From: an uncultured Paracoccaceae bacterium
GTDB taxonomy: Bacteria > Pseudomonadota > Alphaproteobacteria > Rhodobacterales > Rhodobacteraceae
Assembly: GCA_937927675.1 (NCBI GenBank)
Contig: CALBSG010000181.1
Coordinates: 1-32,666 of the forward strand
Length of the DNA: 32,666 nt
Reading direction: 5' to 3'
Part shown: positions 1 to 7,499 of the stretch, one piece after another
Layout of the letters: every line of letters starts with the position of its first letter
Position numbering within the stretch: the first letter of the stretch is position 1
Made by a program: the position numbers and the translations under genes
Notes under the pieces: generated by a model
Databases searched by the model: none
Seen by the model: the letters and a program-made list of their open reading frames with translations, nothing else
Told to the model about the DNA's origin: nothing

Positions 1-1847
1 TGGCCAAAAAGCTGGCTGATCATGGCATGGGCCGTCGCGGCCCCCACTGACCCTGCCAGTTTGCGCTCTGCCTCGGCCAAAAAGGCGGGCGTCAGATCGG
101 GTAAGAAACCCTCCTTGCCTTGCAAACGGGCCTGCGCCTCGAAAAAGGTCAAGGCCTCTTCGCCAAGGATGCGCTGCGCCAGCGACAGCAGCGCCTCGGG
201 CTCGGCTTGACCGTGGCTCCAGCCCAAACGCTCGGCCTGAGCTTCGCGGTCAAACGCATTGACGAAGGCCACGCCTTGAATACGCTCCACCGGGTCGGGA
301 AAGGTCAGGACCGAACCAAGCGCAAAGGCCAGCGTGTTCAGCGACAGCGACCAGAAGATCGAATGAACCAGCGGGTCCATGCCCTCGGTGCCAAACAACG
401 CACGCGGGCGCAGCCAATCAAGGCCGAACAGCCCTTCGGCAAAGACATGGGTCGGGATCACCGCATCACTCCCGAACGAGGGGAGAAACAGCGTATAGGC
501 CCAGATGACAAACCCGGTCACCAGCCCGGCCAGCGCCCCCACCTTGGTGCCGCCGCGCCAAAAGATGCCGCCCAGCATCGCGGGCAGGAATTGCGCCATA
601 CCGGCAAAGGCAATCAGCCCGATGGCCGCCAGCGCGGCAGATCCGCCGGAAAACCGATAATAGAACAACCCCAGCGCCAAAACGCCCGCAATCGCCAGCC
701 GCCGGGTCAGCAAGACCCCGGCCCGCAAATCGCCCGACAACGCCGCATCGGGCCGCAGTCGCAGCCACAAGGGCATGACAACGTTGTTGGAAATCATCGT
801 GGCCAGCGCAATGGTTTCCACGATCACCATTGAGGTGGCGGACGAAAACCCACCCAGAAAGGCCAACATCGCCAAAGCGCCCTGCCCTTCGGCCAAGGGC
901 AGCGTCAGCACCAACATATCAGGATTGGCCCCTTCGGGCATCCGCTCCAGCCCCATGACGGCGATGGGCAGGATGAACAGGCTCATGGCGAAGAGATAGG
1001 CCGGAAAGGCCCAACTGGCCCGCGCCAGATGGCGTTCATCGACGTTTTCCACCACCATGACCTGAAACATCCGCGGCAGGCTCAGGACGGCCGCCGCCGA
1101 CAATGTGATAAGCCCGATCCAACGGTCGCTTTGAAAGGCCCAGCCGGGGGCCTTGTAGACCGAAATCATGTCGATCATCGGGCCAATGCCCCCCGCCAAC
1201 CCCCAGACGACGAAACTGCCCACCGCCACGAGTGCCACCAGCTTGACCACGGCCTCAACCGCGATGGCGGTGACAATGCCGTGGTGCTGTTCCTTGGCGT
1301 CCAGCTTGCGGGTGCCGAACAGAATGGTGAACAGGGCCAGCCCCACCGCCACCCAAAGCGCCACATTCTCATGGCCCGGCAACAGCCAATCCTCGGGCGC
1401 GCCTTGGGCAAAGACTGAAAAGGACAGGGTCAGGGATTGCAATTGCAAGGCGATATAGGGCGTGGCCGCAATCACCGCGATCAGGGTGACAACCACCCCA
1501 AGGATGTTCGACTTGCCAAAGCGGCTGGAGATCAGATCGGCAATCGAGGTGACACGCTGTTGCCGCCCGATCCTGACCAGTTTTCGCAACACGAGCCACC
1601 AGCCGACAAAGACCAGTGTCGGGCCAAGATAGATCGTCAGAAACTCTAACCCCGAGCGCGCCGCATAGCCGACGGCCCCATAAAAGGTCCAAGCGGTGCA
1701 ATAGATTGACAAGGACAGCGTGTAGATCATTGGCGAGCGTAGAAAGCCAAGCCGCCCCGTCGCCGCCCGCCGTTCAACGACAAAGGCGACAAGGAACAGG
1801 AAGGCGACATACAGCAGGCAGATCAGGACCAGCAGATTGAAGGGCAT
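1..1847 (-). CDS. SLC5-type transporter/histidine kinase fusion (CbrA-like), N-terminal part only
   Basis: The minus-strand frame is open from an ATG at 1847 to the left edge, giving 615 codons with no stop. It starts MPFNLLVLICLLYVAF and continues as a long series of hydrophobic helices typical of a sodium:solute symporter (SLC5/SSS) domain of about 500 residues. A soluble segment follows, ending with LAGSVGAATAHAMISQL. In the CbrA-type family this segment links the transporter domain to PAS and histidine-kinase domains (the STAC region). The kinase part would lie beyond the edge and is inferred, not seen. The start is one base after the stop of the small membrane gene upstream (TGAGATG), so the receiver protein, small protein and this gene form one operon. 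Such proteins couple sensing or transport of a small solute to phosphorelay. The substrate cannot be read from the sequence. A plain symporter is the alternative, but the C-terminal tail argues against it. Confidence 0.8.
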   Translation of the reverse strand, partial: MPFNLLVLICLLYVAFLFLVAFVVERRAATGRLGFLRSPMIYTLSLSIYCTAWTFYGAVGYAARSGLEFLTIYLGPTLVFVGWWLVLRKLVRIGRQQRVTSIADLISSRFGKSNILGVVVTLIAVIAATPYIALQLQSLTLSFSVFAQGAPEDWLLPGHENVALWVAVGLALFTILFGTRKLDAKEQHHGIVTAIAVEAVVKLVALVAVGSFVVWGLAGGIGPMIDMISVYKAPGWAFQSDRWIGLITLSAAAVLSLPRMFQVMVVENVDERHLARASWAFPAYLFAMSLFILPIAVMGLERMPEGANPDMLVLTLPLAEGQGALAMLAFLGGFSSATSMVIVETIALATMISNNVVMPLWLRLRPDAALSGDLRAGVLLTRRLAIAGVLALGLFYYRFSGGSAALAAIGLIAFAGMAQFLPAMLGGIFWRGGTKVGALAGLVTGFVIWAYTLFLPSFGSDAVIPTHVFAEGLFGLDWLRPRALFGTEGMDPLVHSIFWSLSLNTLAFALGSVLTFPDPVERIQGVAFVNAFDREAQAERLGWSHGQAEPEALLSLAQRILGEEALTFFEAQARLQGKEGFLPDLTPAFLAEAERKLAGSVGAATAHAMISQLFG

Positions 1848-1848
1848 C

Positions 1849-2127
1849 TCAGCGCGGATCCCCAGATGGATCGAAGGGGTCCTCGCCCCGGTCCGCCTCG
1901 CCTTCGGTGCGGGACAGGCCGGGGGCCAGAGCTGCAGCGGCGGCAATCAGCAACGCCCAGACCACAAAGATGTAAATCGCGGTCTGACCCGCACTTTCCG
2001 TATTGCCTTGGCCAAGGCCCGGCAGCACCAAAAGCAGCAGCCCTAATACCGGCAACAACCGACCCGCATCGCGCAGACGGCGGCGGCGATAGACGGCACG
2101 CGCAAGAAACAAGGGGCCTTGTGCCAT
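1849..2127 (-). CDS. Small two-helix membrane protein upstream of the SLC5 kinase
   Basis: This 92-residue protein has a basic N-terminus (RRRRLR at 14-19), a first hydrophobic segment at about 23-38 and a second at about 49-69 (GQTAIYIFVVWALLI). It ends in an acidic, proline-containing tail. Its ATG overlaps the stop of the response-regulator gene by one base (TGATG), and its own stop lies one base before the SLC5-kinase start, so translational coupling is likely. Size, topology and the IYIFVV-type second helix recall the small subunit (DUF4212 type) that accompanies some sodium/solute symporters. That resemblance is from memory and weak. The likely role, inferred from context, is an accessory subunit of the adjacent SLC5 domain. 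It could equally be an unrelated conserved membrane protein. Confidence 0.75.
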   Translation of the reverse strand: MAQGPLFLARAVYRRRRLRDAGRLLPVLGLLLLVLPGLGQGNTESAGQTAIYIFVVWALLIAAAAALAPGLSRTEGEADRGEDPFDPSGDPR

Positions 2128-2495
2128 CAGCCCTCCAACAGCGCGCGCACCTTGGCGCGCATCTCGGCATTGGCAAAGGGCTTGGCCATAAAGGCGGAAA
2201 CGCCCGCGCGTTCGGCAGCCTCGCGGTCACGCCCCTGCCCCTTGGCGGTCAGCATCAACACCTTCAATCCCAGGGTCTCAGGATTGGCCCGCAGCGCCGA
2301 CAGGATTTCCAGACCGCTCATCCCCGGAAGCATCAGATCAAGGATCACCAGATCGGGGGCGCAATCGGCAATGCGCGACAGCGCGCGGGCGCCGTCGGCT
2401 TCGACCACGACCTCGCAGCCCTCGCGCGATAGGATAAAGCGGATCGCCTCGGCGATGTTCGGCTCATCCTCGATCAAGAGCACACGGCCCGGCAT
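2127..2495 (-). CDS. Single-domain response regulator (CheY-like receiver)
   Basis: The 122-residue protein is one receiver domain with no output domain. The acidic pocket (E9, D10), the phospho-acceptor D53 in the LVILDLMLPGMSG block, T83 and K105 (MAKPF) are all in place, so it should be phosphorylatable. A GGAGAA ribosome site stands 3 bases before the ATG. It is the first gene of a tight set with a small membrane protein and an SLC5-histidine kinase, so it is probably a phosphorelay intermediate or a target of that kinase. Classical CbrA kinases pair with an NtrC-type regulator. Here the partner is a stand-alone receiver, which would act by protein contact rather than by binding DNA. The gene follows the ScfR-like regulator by 69 bases on the same strand. 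Confidence 0.9.
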   Translation of the reverse strand: MPGRVLLIEDEPNIAEAIRFILSREGCEVVVEADGARALSRIADCAPDLVILDLMLPGMSGLEILSALRANPETLGLKVLMLTAKGQGRDREAAERAGVSAFMAKPFANAEMRAKVRALLEG

Positions 2496-2564
2496 CTATT
2501 CTCCGTGGATTGGTGGTTCAGTGCTGCCGACTATCGGGGCAAAACCGGCATCTGTCAAAAGAGA

Positions 2565-3821
2565 TCAGCCTTGCAGGATCGACGGCTCGCGCCTTGCGGG
2601 ACAGGCGGGGCGCGGACAGATGCGGCAGGTTGGCCCCACTTCCAGCGCAGGCTCTGCCCCCGCAGGCTCGGGCGCCAGCAGCATCGCCGCTTCGCGCAGT
2701 TCCGGGCCACGAAACCCGCCGGGATACCGCACCTGCGCGAAAGCCCGCGCGCGCAGTCGCGCGCCTTGCGGTCCGGGCAGGGCAATCACCGCCTCGACCG
2801 GGGTTTCGGGGCGGGCAAGTGCCGTGAACAAGGGCCAAAGGGGACAGGCAGCGCCAAACCGCGGCGGCGAAAATCCCGCAATCGCCTTGCGCAGCGTCAG
2901 GGTGCCCGACCCGTCGCAGATCAGCAGCCCGAACCCCGACCCTGCGCGCAACGCCATGCGCCGAAACGCCGCCAGCACAGGCACCCCAAAGCTGCGCGCC
3001 AGCGTCAGCGGATCGGCCCCCGCCGCCATGGCGCTGTTGAAGGCGGGGGTGGGGATGGCCGCAAGATCGGTCGCATATTGTGCCTGTAACCCCGCGGCCA
3101 GCACGCGCCCCGCCGCCGAGGCGAGATGGGGCGACTGCGCGATATCTTCGGCATGGGCCAGATCCCAATCGCAGGCCTCGGCCCAGGATTCCACCTCGTC
3201 TTGCGGGGTGCTGATGGTGTGATCCTGCCCTTGCCCTGAGGCATCCAGATAGGCAACCAAGGCCTCGGCCCCTTGGGCCAGCCGTTCGCTGTCTTCGTGC
3301 AGGTTGCGGTGAAACCGCGCCCGCCAGTCGGCGTCGATGTCTTCGGTATCGGCCAGAATGGCCGCCGTCGTGCGCACCGACGAGACGGCAGACAAGACCT
3401 CGTGCAGACTGGCCGACAGATGCGGGTCATGAGCCATCCGGTCGTTCAGCACCTCAACCACACGACCAAGGGCGCGGCTGCGGTCGTGCAGTTCAACCAG
3501 TGCCGCCGACCACCCCGGAAAGCGCCCTAGCAGGTCTTCGACCCGCTCCACCTCGGCCGCAGCACCCGGCACGGCGGCGGCGGCGGCCCGCAGCCCATCC
3601 ACCAACTGGCCTGCATGGCCCTCTTGCAAGGTGGCCAAAGGCACATCCAGCGCTTGGGCCATTGTTGTGAGAAGATCATCGGCAATGCGGCGGCGGTTGT
3701 GTTCGATCAGGTTCAGATAGCTGGCGGAAATCCCGACGCGCTGGGCAAGCTCTGCCTGTTTCAGCCCCAAGGCCAACCGCCTTTCGCGCAGGCGCGTTCC
3801 AGTAAGGGCAGACAGCGGCAT
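2565..3821 (-). CDS. XRE-family regulator with ScfR (DUF2083-type) C-terminal domain
   Basis: This is a 418-residue transcriptional regulator. An XRE helix-turn-helix spans about residues 7-60 (KQAELAQRVGISASYLNLIE). Residues 130-193 form a helical hairpin-like segment (SASLHEVLSAVSSVRTTAAIL, then RFHRNLHEDSERL) resembling a histidine-kinase dimerisation hairpin. The C-terminal half (from about PLTLARSFGVPVLAAF, then FGLLICDGSGTLTLRKAIAGFSPP) matches the short-chain-fatty-acyl regulator (ScfR/DUF2083) type as I know it. It closes with a C-x2-C-x4-C motif (C399, C402, C407). Family members sense acyl-CoA-related metabolites and control propionate or glyoxylate genes. The ligand here is unknown. 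A perfect palindrome overlaps its predicted promoter, suggesting autoregulation. The length is slightly below the roughly 470 residues usual for classical ScfR proteins. Confidence 0.8.
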   Translation of the reverse strand: MPLSALTGTRLRERRLALGLKQAELAQRVGISASYLNLIEHNRRRIADDLLTTMAQALDVPLATLQEGHAGQLVDGLRAAAAAVPGAAAEVERVEDLLGRFPGWSAALVELHDRSRALGRVVEVLNDRMAHDPHLSASLHEVLSAVSSVRTTAAILADTEDIDADWRARFHRNLHEDSERLAQGAEALVAYLDASGQGQDHTISTPQDEVESWAEACDWDLAHAEDIAQSPHLASAAGRVLAAGLQAQYATDLAAIPTPAFNSAMAAGADPLTLARSFGVPVLAAFRRMALRAGSGFGLLICDGSGTLTLRKAIAGFSPPRFGAACPLWPLFTALARPETPVEAVIALPGPQGARLRARAFAQVRYPGGFRGPELREAAMLLAPEPAGAEPALEVGPTCRICPRPACPARREPSILQG

Positions 3822-3840
3822 GACGGCTCCGGCGGTTGAT

Positions 3841-3858
3841 CTGTAAATTACTTTACAG
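3841..3858. promoter_or_regulatory. Palindromic operator upstream of the ScfR-like gene
   Basis: CTGTAAA-TTAC-TTTACAG is a perfect 7-bp inverted repeat with a 4-bp spacer, in an AT-rich patch inside GC-rich DNA. It lies 20-37 bases upstream of the regulator ATG and overlaps the best -10 candidate, so it is a good candidate autoregulatory operator. Confidence 0.6.
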
Positions 3859-3877
3859 ACCCGAACCGCCCGTGCAA
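3850..3877 (-). promoter_or_regulatory. Candidate promoter of the ScfR-like gene
   Basis: On the minus strand TTGCAC (3877-3872) and TAAAGT (3855-3850) are 16 bases apart. The -35 matches consensus poorly and the -10 moderately. The palindromic operator covers the -10, which is the main support for this call. Confidence 0.3.
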
Positions 3878-3894
3878 GCGTCTATCCCGCCCCC

Positions 3895-4299
3895 CTATCC
3901 CCCGGCCATCGAGGCAAAACGGTGGCCGTAAAGCGCCACCGCGCGGCGTCCGCAATCTTGCAAGGCCAGATGCAGATGCGCCCCTTCATTCACCCCCGGT
4001 CGGGCCAGATCGCGGGCCAAGGCCACGTGCCCCGCCGGCCCCGCCCCTTCGACCCGCATCCGCCAGAAGTCGATGCTTTCACCCAGAAACTGTTCAAGTT
4101 TACGCTCCCCCTGACCATAGGTCAGTTCCCGCCCACGTTCGGCCACGGCAAGGCAATATCCCGCTTCCGTCGCGGCGTCAGGTGTGGCGAAAAGATAGCC
4201 CCCCGGTGCCGATTTTCCGTCAAGCCAGACCAGCCAGAACAGCGCCGCCAAAAGCCCCGCCACCGGAACCCAGACCAGCCGGTTCATAAAATGCACCAT
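3895..4299 (-). CDS. Hypothetical membrane-anchored protein
   Basis: I do not recognise this 134-residue protein. It begins MVHFMNRLVWVPVAGLLAALFWLVWL, a single N-terminal signal anchor at about residues 5-26. A soluble domain follows, with two cysteines (in AGYCLAVAERG and LQDCGRR) that could form a disulphide outside the cytoplasm. The reading frame is open further upstream to 4398, but the ATG at 4299 is preferred. It has an AGAAGGGGG ribosome site and places the hydrophobic helix at the N-terminus. The longer version would also run through the terminator of the upstream operon. The soluble part (YGQGERKLEQFLGESIDFWRMR) looks helical and reads like a conserved Rhodobacteraceae hypothetical. 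It stands alone between a terminator and the ScfR-like gene. Confidence 0.65.
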   Translation of the reverse strand: MVHFMNRLVWVPVAGLLAALFWLVWLDGKSAPGGYLFATPDAATEAGYCLAVAERGRELTYGQGERKLEQFLGESIDFWRMRVEGAGPAGHVALARDLARPGVNEGAHLHLALQDCGRRAVALYGHRFASMAGG

Positions 4300-4363
4300 C
4301 AGCGCCCCCTTCTCTTGCCCCAAAGCTAAAGGTGCCGCGGTTAACACCCGGTTTCCGGGCATG

Positions 4364-4396
4364 AAAAAAGGGCGCGAGGGTTTCCCCCCGCGCCCC
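4364..4396 (-). terminator. Rho-independent terminator of the pyrimidine/ABC operon
   Basis: Read on the minus strand, GGGCGCG and CGCGCCC form a strong stem, extended inward by GGG/CCC pairing, and are followed by six T residues (4369-4364). It starts 20 bases after the stop of the substrate-binding protein gene, so it ends that operon. Confidence 0.85.
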
Positions 4397-4415
4397 ATTT
4401 TGTATTTAAACGCTC

Positions 4416-5390
4416 TTATTGCAGCGCTTTATCGGTGATGGCATGGGTCCATGCGCCAGCCGGCTCTTTGGTGATAACCGGGTCCGAACCACCCGACATC
4501 AGCGCCGCCACGGTGCGGGTGTAGTCCGCCTCATCCAGCGCGCCGTTCGAGCCTGCCGTCAGCTTGGCAATCTCGCCCATCATGCGCTTTTGGTGGGCTT
4601 CGGTCTGGGCGCCGGTCGCATCGTTTTCCAGAACGATCATCGCGGCTTCATCGGGGTTGGCCTCGGCCTCTTTCCAGCCCTTCATCGAGGCGCGGACAAA
4701 GCGCACCATCTTGTCTTCAAAGGCCGGATCAGCCAGCTTGTCTTCCATGACATAAAGACCGTCTTCCAACGTGGCGACACCTTCGTCTTCATATTTGAAG
4801 GTCACCAGATCCTCGGGCTTCACGCCTGCGTCGATCACCTGCCAATATTCGTTGTAGGTCATGGTCGACACGCAAGCCGCCTGCTTTTGCAACAGCGGAT
4901 CGACGTTGAAGCCCTGCTTCAGCACCGTCACGTCGGTGCCGTCGGTCTTCAGACCCAGCTTGTTCATCCAGTTCAGGAACGGGTATTCGTTGCCGCCAAA
5001 CCAGACGCCAAGGGTCTTGCCCTTGAAGTCAGCAGGGGTGGCCACGCCGGATTCTTTCAGGCAGGTCAGCATCATGCCCGACGATTTGAACGGCTGGGCG
5101 ATGTTGACCAGCGCCAAACCCTTTTCACGCGCGGCAAGGGCCGATGGCATCCAGTCCACAACCACATCCGCACCACCACCCGCGATCACCTGCGTCGGCG
5201 CCACATCCGGGCCGCCCGGCAGGATGGTGACGTTCAGGCCTTCGGCCTCATAAAAGCCTTTCGCGGCAGCCACATAATAGCCCGCGAACTGGGCCTGCGT
5301 GACCCATTTCAGCTGCAAAGTCACATCGTCGGCTGCCTGCGCGCCCGTGGCGAATGCCATAAACAGCGCCGAAGTCAGTAGCTTTTTCAT
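4416..5390 (-). CDS. ABC transporter substrate-binding protein, NMT1/THI5-like
   Basis: The 324-residue precursor has a clear signal peptide (MKKLLTSALFMAFATGAQA, cleavage before ADD). A periplasmic binding fold of the NMT1/THI5-like class follows, seen in LKWVTQAQFAGYYVAAAKGFYEAEGL, GGPDVAPTQVIAGGGADVVVDW and GKTLGVWFGGNE. The ATG at 5390 has a GGAGG site 6 bases upstream, and the open frame beyond it is ignored. This family binds pyrimidine-like rings (for example thiamin precursors), sulfonates or nitrate. Next to dihydropyrimidinase and carbamoyl amidase genes, a pyrimidine-derived ligand is the best inference. It is the last gene of the operon, 53 bases after the second permease and separated from it by a stem-loop. 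That stem-loop may let this subunit be made in excess over the membrane components. Confidence 0.9.
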   Translation of the reverse strand: MKKLLTSALFMAFATGAQAADDVTLQLKWVTQAQFAGYYVAAAKGFYEAEGLNVTILPGGPDVAPTQVIAGGGADVVVDWMPSALAAREKGLALVNIAQPFKSSGMMLTCLKESGVATPADFKGKTLGVWFGGNEYPFLNWMNKLGLKTDGTDVTVLKQGFNVDPLLQKQAACVSTMTYNEYWQVIDAGVKPEDLVTFKYEDEGVATLEDGLYVMEDKLADPAFEDKMVRFVRASMKGWKEAEANPDEAAMIVLENDATGAQTEAHQKRMMGEIAKLTAGSNGALDEADYTRTVAALMSGGSDPVITKEPAGAWTHAITDKALQ

Positions 5391-5408
5391 TCCAAACCTC
5401 CGTGTTGC

Positions 5409-5427
5409 GGCCCCTTTTCTTGGGGCC
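5409..5427 (-). other. Intercistronic stem-loop before the binding-protein gene
   Basis: GGCCCC-TTTTCTT-GGGGCC is a perfect 6-bp stem with a 7-base loop between the second permease and the binding-protein gene. On the minus strand it is not followed by a T-run, so an mRNA-processing or stability hairpin is more likely than a terminator. Confidence 0.5.
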
Positions 5428-5443
5428 TTGTTAAGTGCCGTCA

Positions 5444-6289
5444 TTAAGTCCGTTGCGACGGGTGCCAGAAGGTCACCCGCTTCTCGATCATGGCCACGAT
5501 ACCATAGAAGGCCGAACCCGCTATGGCTGCGACAACGATTTCTGCCCAGATCATGTCCAGCGCCAGCTGCCCGATCGAGGCATTGATCCGAAAGCCCATG
5601 CCACGCGTCGGGCTGCCGAAAAATTCGGCAACAATGGCGCCAATCAGGGCAAGGGTGGAAGCAATCTTCAAGCCGTTGAAAACAAAAGGCATGGCAGCGG
5701 GCAGGCGCAGCTTGAACAGGCTTTGCCAATAGCTGGCCGACCATGTCGCCATCAGGTCGCGCTGCATATGGTCGGATGCCTTCAACCCGGCAACCGTGTT
5801 CACCAGCATCGGGAAGAACACCATCACCACCACCACCGCCGCCTTCGACTGCCAGTCAAAGCCGAACCACATCACCATGATCGGCGCGATGCCGACGATC
5901 GGCAGGGCGGCCACGAAATTGCCCACCGGCAAAAGGCCGCGCTGCAAAAACGGGCTGCGATCGATCAGGATCGCCGTCGCAAAGGCCGCCGCACAGCCGA
6001 TGAAATAGCCCGACAGCGCACCTTTGACGGCCGTTTGCACGAAATCTTCCCACAGGGTCGGCACGCTGGAGGCCAGCCGCGCCACCACATCAGAAGGCGG
6101 CGGCAAGATCACCGGCGAGACATTCAGCCCCCGCACCAGCCCTTCCCACAAGAGCAGCACCGTCAGGCCAAAGATCACCGGCACGGCCAGCTTGCCGCCC
6201 CGCGTCTTTGCCAACGAAGACCTCGCCAAACGGGTGTTGATCCACCAGCCAAACGCCCAAGCGCCAAGGGCCACAACAAGCCAGTTCAT
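5444..6289 (-). CDS. ABC transporter permease (second of two)
   Basis: This 281-residue inner-membrane protein belongs to the BPD_transp_1 class used by the nitrate/taurine/HMP-type importers. About six hydrophobic helices are visible. The cytoplasmic coupling loop (EAA-like) reads GLKASDHMQRDL, followed by LFKLRLPAAMPFVFNGLKI, where the ATPase docks. The ATG overlaps the stop of the preceding permease gene by 4 bases (ATGA), fixing the start. Together with the permease upstream it would form the heterodimeric channel of the importer whose ATPase and binding protein are encoded in the same operon. Sequence alone does not give the substrate. The operon suggests a pyrimidine, dihydropyrimidine or ureido compound. 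Confidence 0.9.
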   Translation of the reverse strand: MNWLVVALGAWAFGWWINTRLARSSLAKTRGGKLAVPVIFGLTVLLLWEGLVRGLNVSPVILPPPSDVVARLASSVPTLWEDFVQTAVKGALSGYFIGCAAAFATAILIDRSPFLQRGLLPVGNFVAALPIVGIAPIMVMWFGFDWQSKAAVVVVMVFFPMLVNTVAGLKASDHMQRDLMATWSASYWQSLFKLRLPAAMPFVFNGLKIASTLALIGAIVAEFFGSPTRGMGFRINASIGQLALDMIWAEIVVAAIAGSAFYGIVAMIEKRVTFWHPSQRT

Positions 6290-7167
6290 CGCGCCATCCC
6301 CATACGTTTCAAGGTCCGCCGCTCCATCACGCCGATCAGCATCACCATGCCCGCCGCCACAATCGCCGCCGCAAACAACGCTGCCCAGATTTGCACGGTC
6401 TGGCCATAGTAGCTGCCGGAAAGCAGCCGCGCCCCAAGACCCGCCACCGCGCCGGTCGGCAATTCACCCACGATTGCCCCCACAAGGCTTGCCGCCATAC
6501 CAACCTTCAAAGAGGTAAAGAGGTAGGGCATCGAGGCAGGAAGCCGCAGCTTCCAAAACGCTTCGGTGTTCGATGCATTATAGGTTTTCAACAGATCGAG
6601 CTGCATCTGGTCGGGGCTGCGCAGCCCCTTGACCATGCCCACAACCACCGGGAAGAACGACAGATAGGCCGAGATGATCGCCTTTGGCACCAGCCCCTGC
6701 AATCCAACCGAATTCAGCACGACGATAATCATCGGCGCGATGGCCAAGATCGGAATGGTCTGGCTGGCAATCGCCCAAGGCATCACGCTCATGTCCATTG
6801 CACGGTTGTGCAAAATGCCGACAGCCAGCAAAATCCCCAACCCCGTGCCGATGGCAAAGCCCAAAAGCGTGGCCGACAGCGTGACCCAGCCGTGATAGAC
6901 CAAAGACCGCTTCGAGCTTGGGGCCATGCCAAAGGTGGTCTTCACAAGCTCCACCGCCACCTGATGCGGCGCGGGCAAGACCGGGCGCTCTTGGCTCCAA
7001 GTCTCGGCAATCAGCGCCATACCGGACGCGGGCGCAACCCCTGCCCGTTCCGCCTGATCGTAGACCCACGCCCGGTTCAACCCCACGGCCGCCGCATACC
7101 AAAGTGCGATGATCGCGGCGACGACGGTCAGCACGGGAAGCACATGTTTCATTGCCCCCCCGCTCAT
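6286..7167 (-). CDS. ABC transporter permease (first of two)
   Basis: A 293-residue permease beginning MSGGAMKHVLPVLTVVAAIIALWYAAAVG, so the first membrane helix is near the N-terminus. A periplasmic stretch follows, then the core domain with a coupling loop at GLRSPDQMQLDLLKTY and FWKLRLPASMPYLFTSLKV. That pattern is nearly parallel to the second permease. The start at 7167 overlaps the stop of the small DMT-like gene by 4 bases (ATGA), and an in-frame extension to 7233 is rejected. Predicted role: one half of the transmembrane channel of the operon's importer. The two permeases are clearly paralogous and of similar length, as expected for a heterodimer. Confidence 0.9.
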   Translation of the reverse strand: MSGGAMKHVLPVLTVVAAIIALWYAAAVGLNRAWVYDQAERAGVAPASGMALIAETWSQERPVLPAPHQVAVELVKTTFGMAPSSKRSLVYHGWVTLSATLLGFAIGTGLGILLAVGILHNRAMDMSVMPWAIASQTIPILAIAPMIIVVLNSVGLQGLVPKAIISAYLSFFPVVVGMVKGLRSPDQMQLDLLKTYNASNTEAFWKLRLPASMPYLFTSLKVGMAASLVGAIVGELPTGAVAGLGARLLSGSYYGQTVQIWAALFAAAIVAAGMVMLIGVMERRTLKRMGMAR

Positions 7168-7499
7168 TGAACTGCCCCCTTGGGCCAGCCGATCAGCGCC
7201 ACGGCGACCACCCCCAGCGCGATACCGGCCCATTGCATCTGACTAGGGCGTTCCGCAAAGAACAGCACGGCGACCAGCGTCGCCAACACCAGTTGCAGCA
7301 CCGCCGAGATCGAAATCGCCACCGCCATCCCGCTTTCGCGCATCAGGCGCACCATCAACAGGTTGCCCGCCCCATAAAGCGCCAGAGAGGCCACAATCAG
7401 CCAGACCTGCCCGGTCGAGACATAGGCGCGCAAGGCGCTGGCCGCGGCCAGAAAGATCGCCATCGCACCCGCCAGAAATGCCAAGGCCCCGCCGGTCAT
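7164..7499 (-). CDS. Small four-helix DMT/EamA-like membrane protein
   Basis: The 111-residue protein is almost entirely hydrophobic, with about four helices (starts MTGGALAFLAGAMAIFLAAASALRAY). Its last part reads LVLATLVAVLFFAERPSQMQWAGIALGVVAVALIGW, the FxERPxxxQxxGIxLGxxAVxLI pattern of the drug/metabolite transporter (DMT) superfamily. Its size matches a half-length SMR/EamA unit that would need to dimerise. The start overlaps the stop of the ATPase gene (ATGA) and the stop overlaps the first permease start, so it is translationally coupled within the importer genes. Possible roles are export of a catabolic product such as beta-alanine or an aminoisobutyrate, or an accessory role in uptake. 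Both are inference. Confidence 0.85.
   Translation of the reverse strand: MTGGALAFLAGAMAIFLAAASALRAYVSTGQVWLIVASLALYGAGNLLMVRLMRESGMAVAISISAVLQLVLATLVAVLFFAERPSQMQWAGIALGVVAVALIGWPKGAVQ

Noticed and set aside
120..833. Open frames on both strands within the SLC5-kinase gene
   Set aside because: The true minus-strand frame runs through to the window edge as a coherent membrane protein. The others are frame shadows rich in Arg, Pro and Gln.
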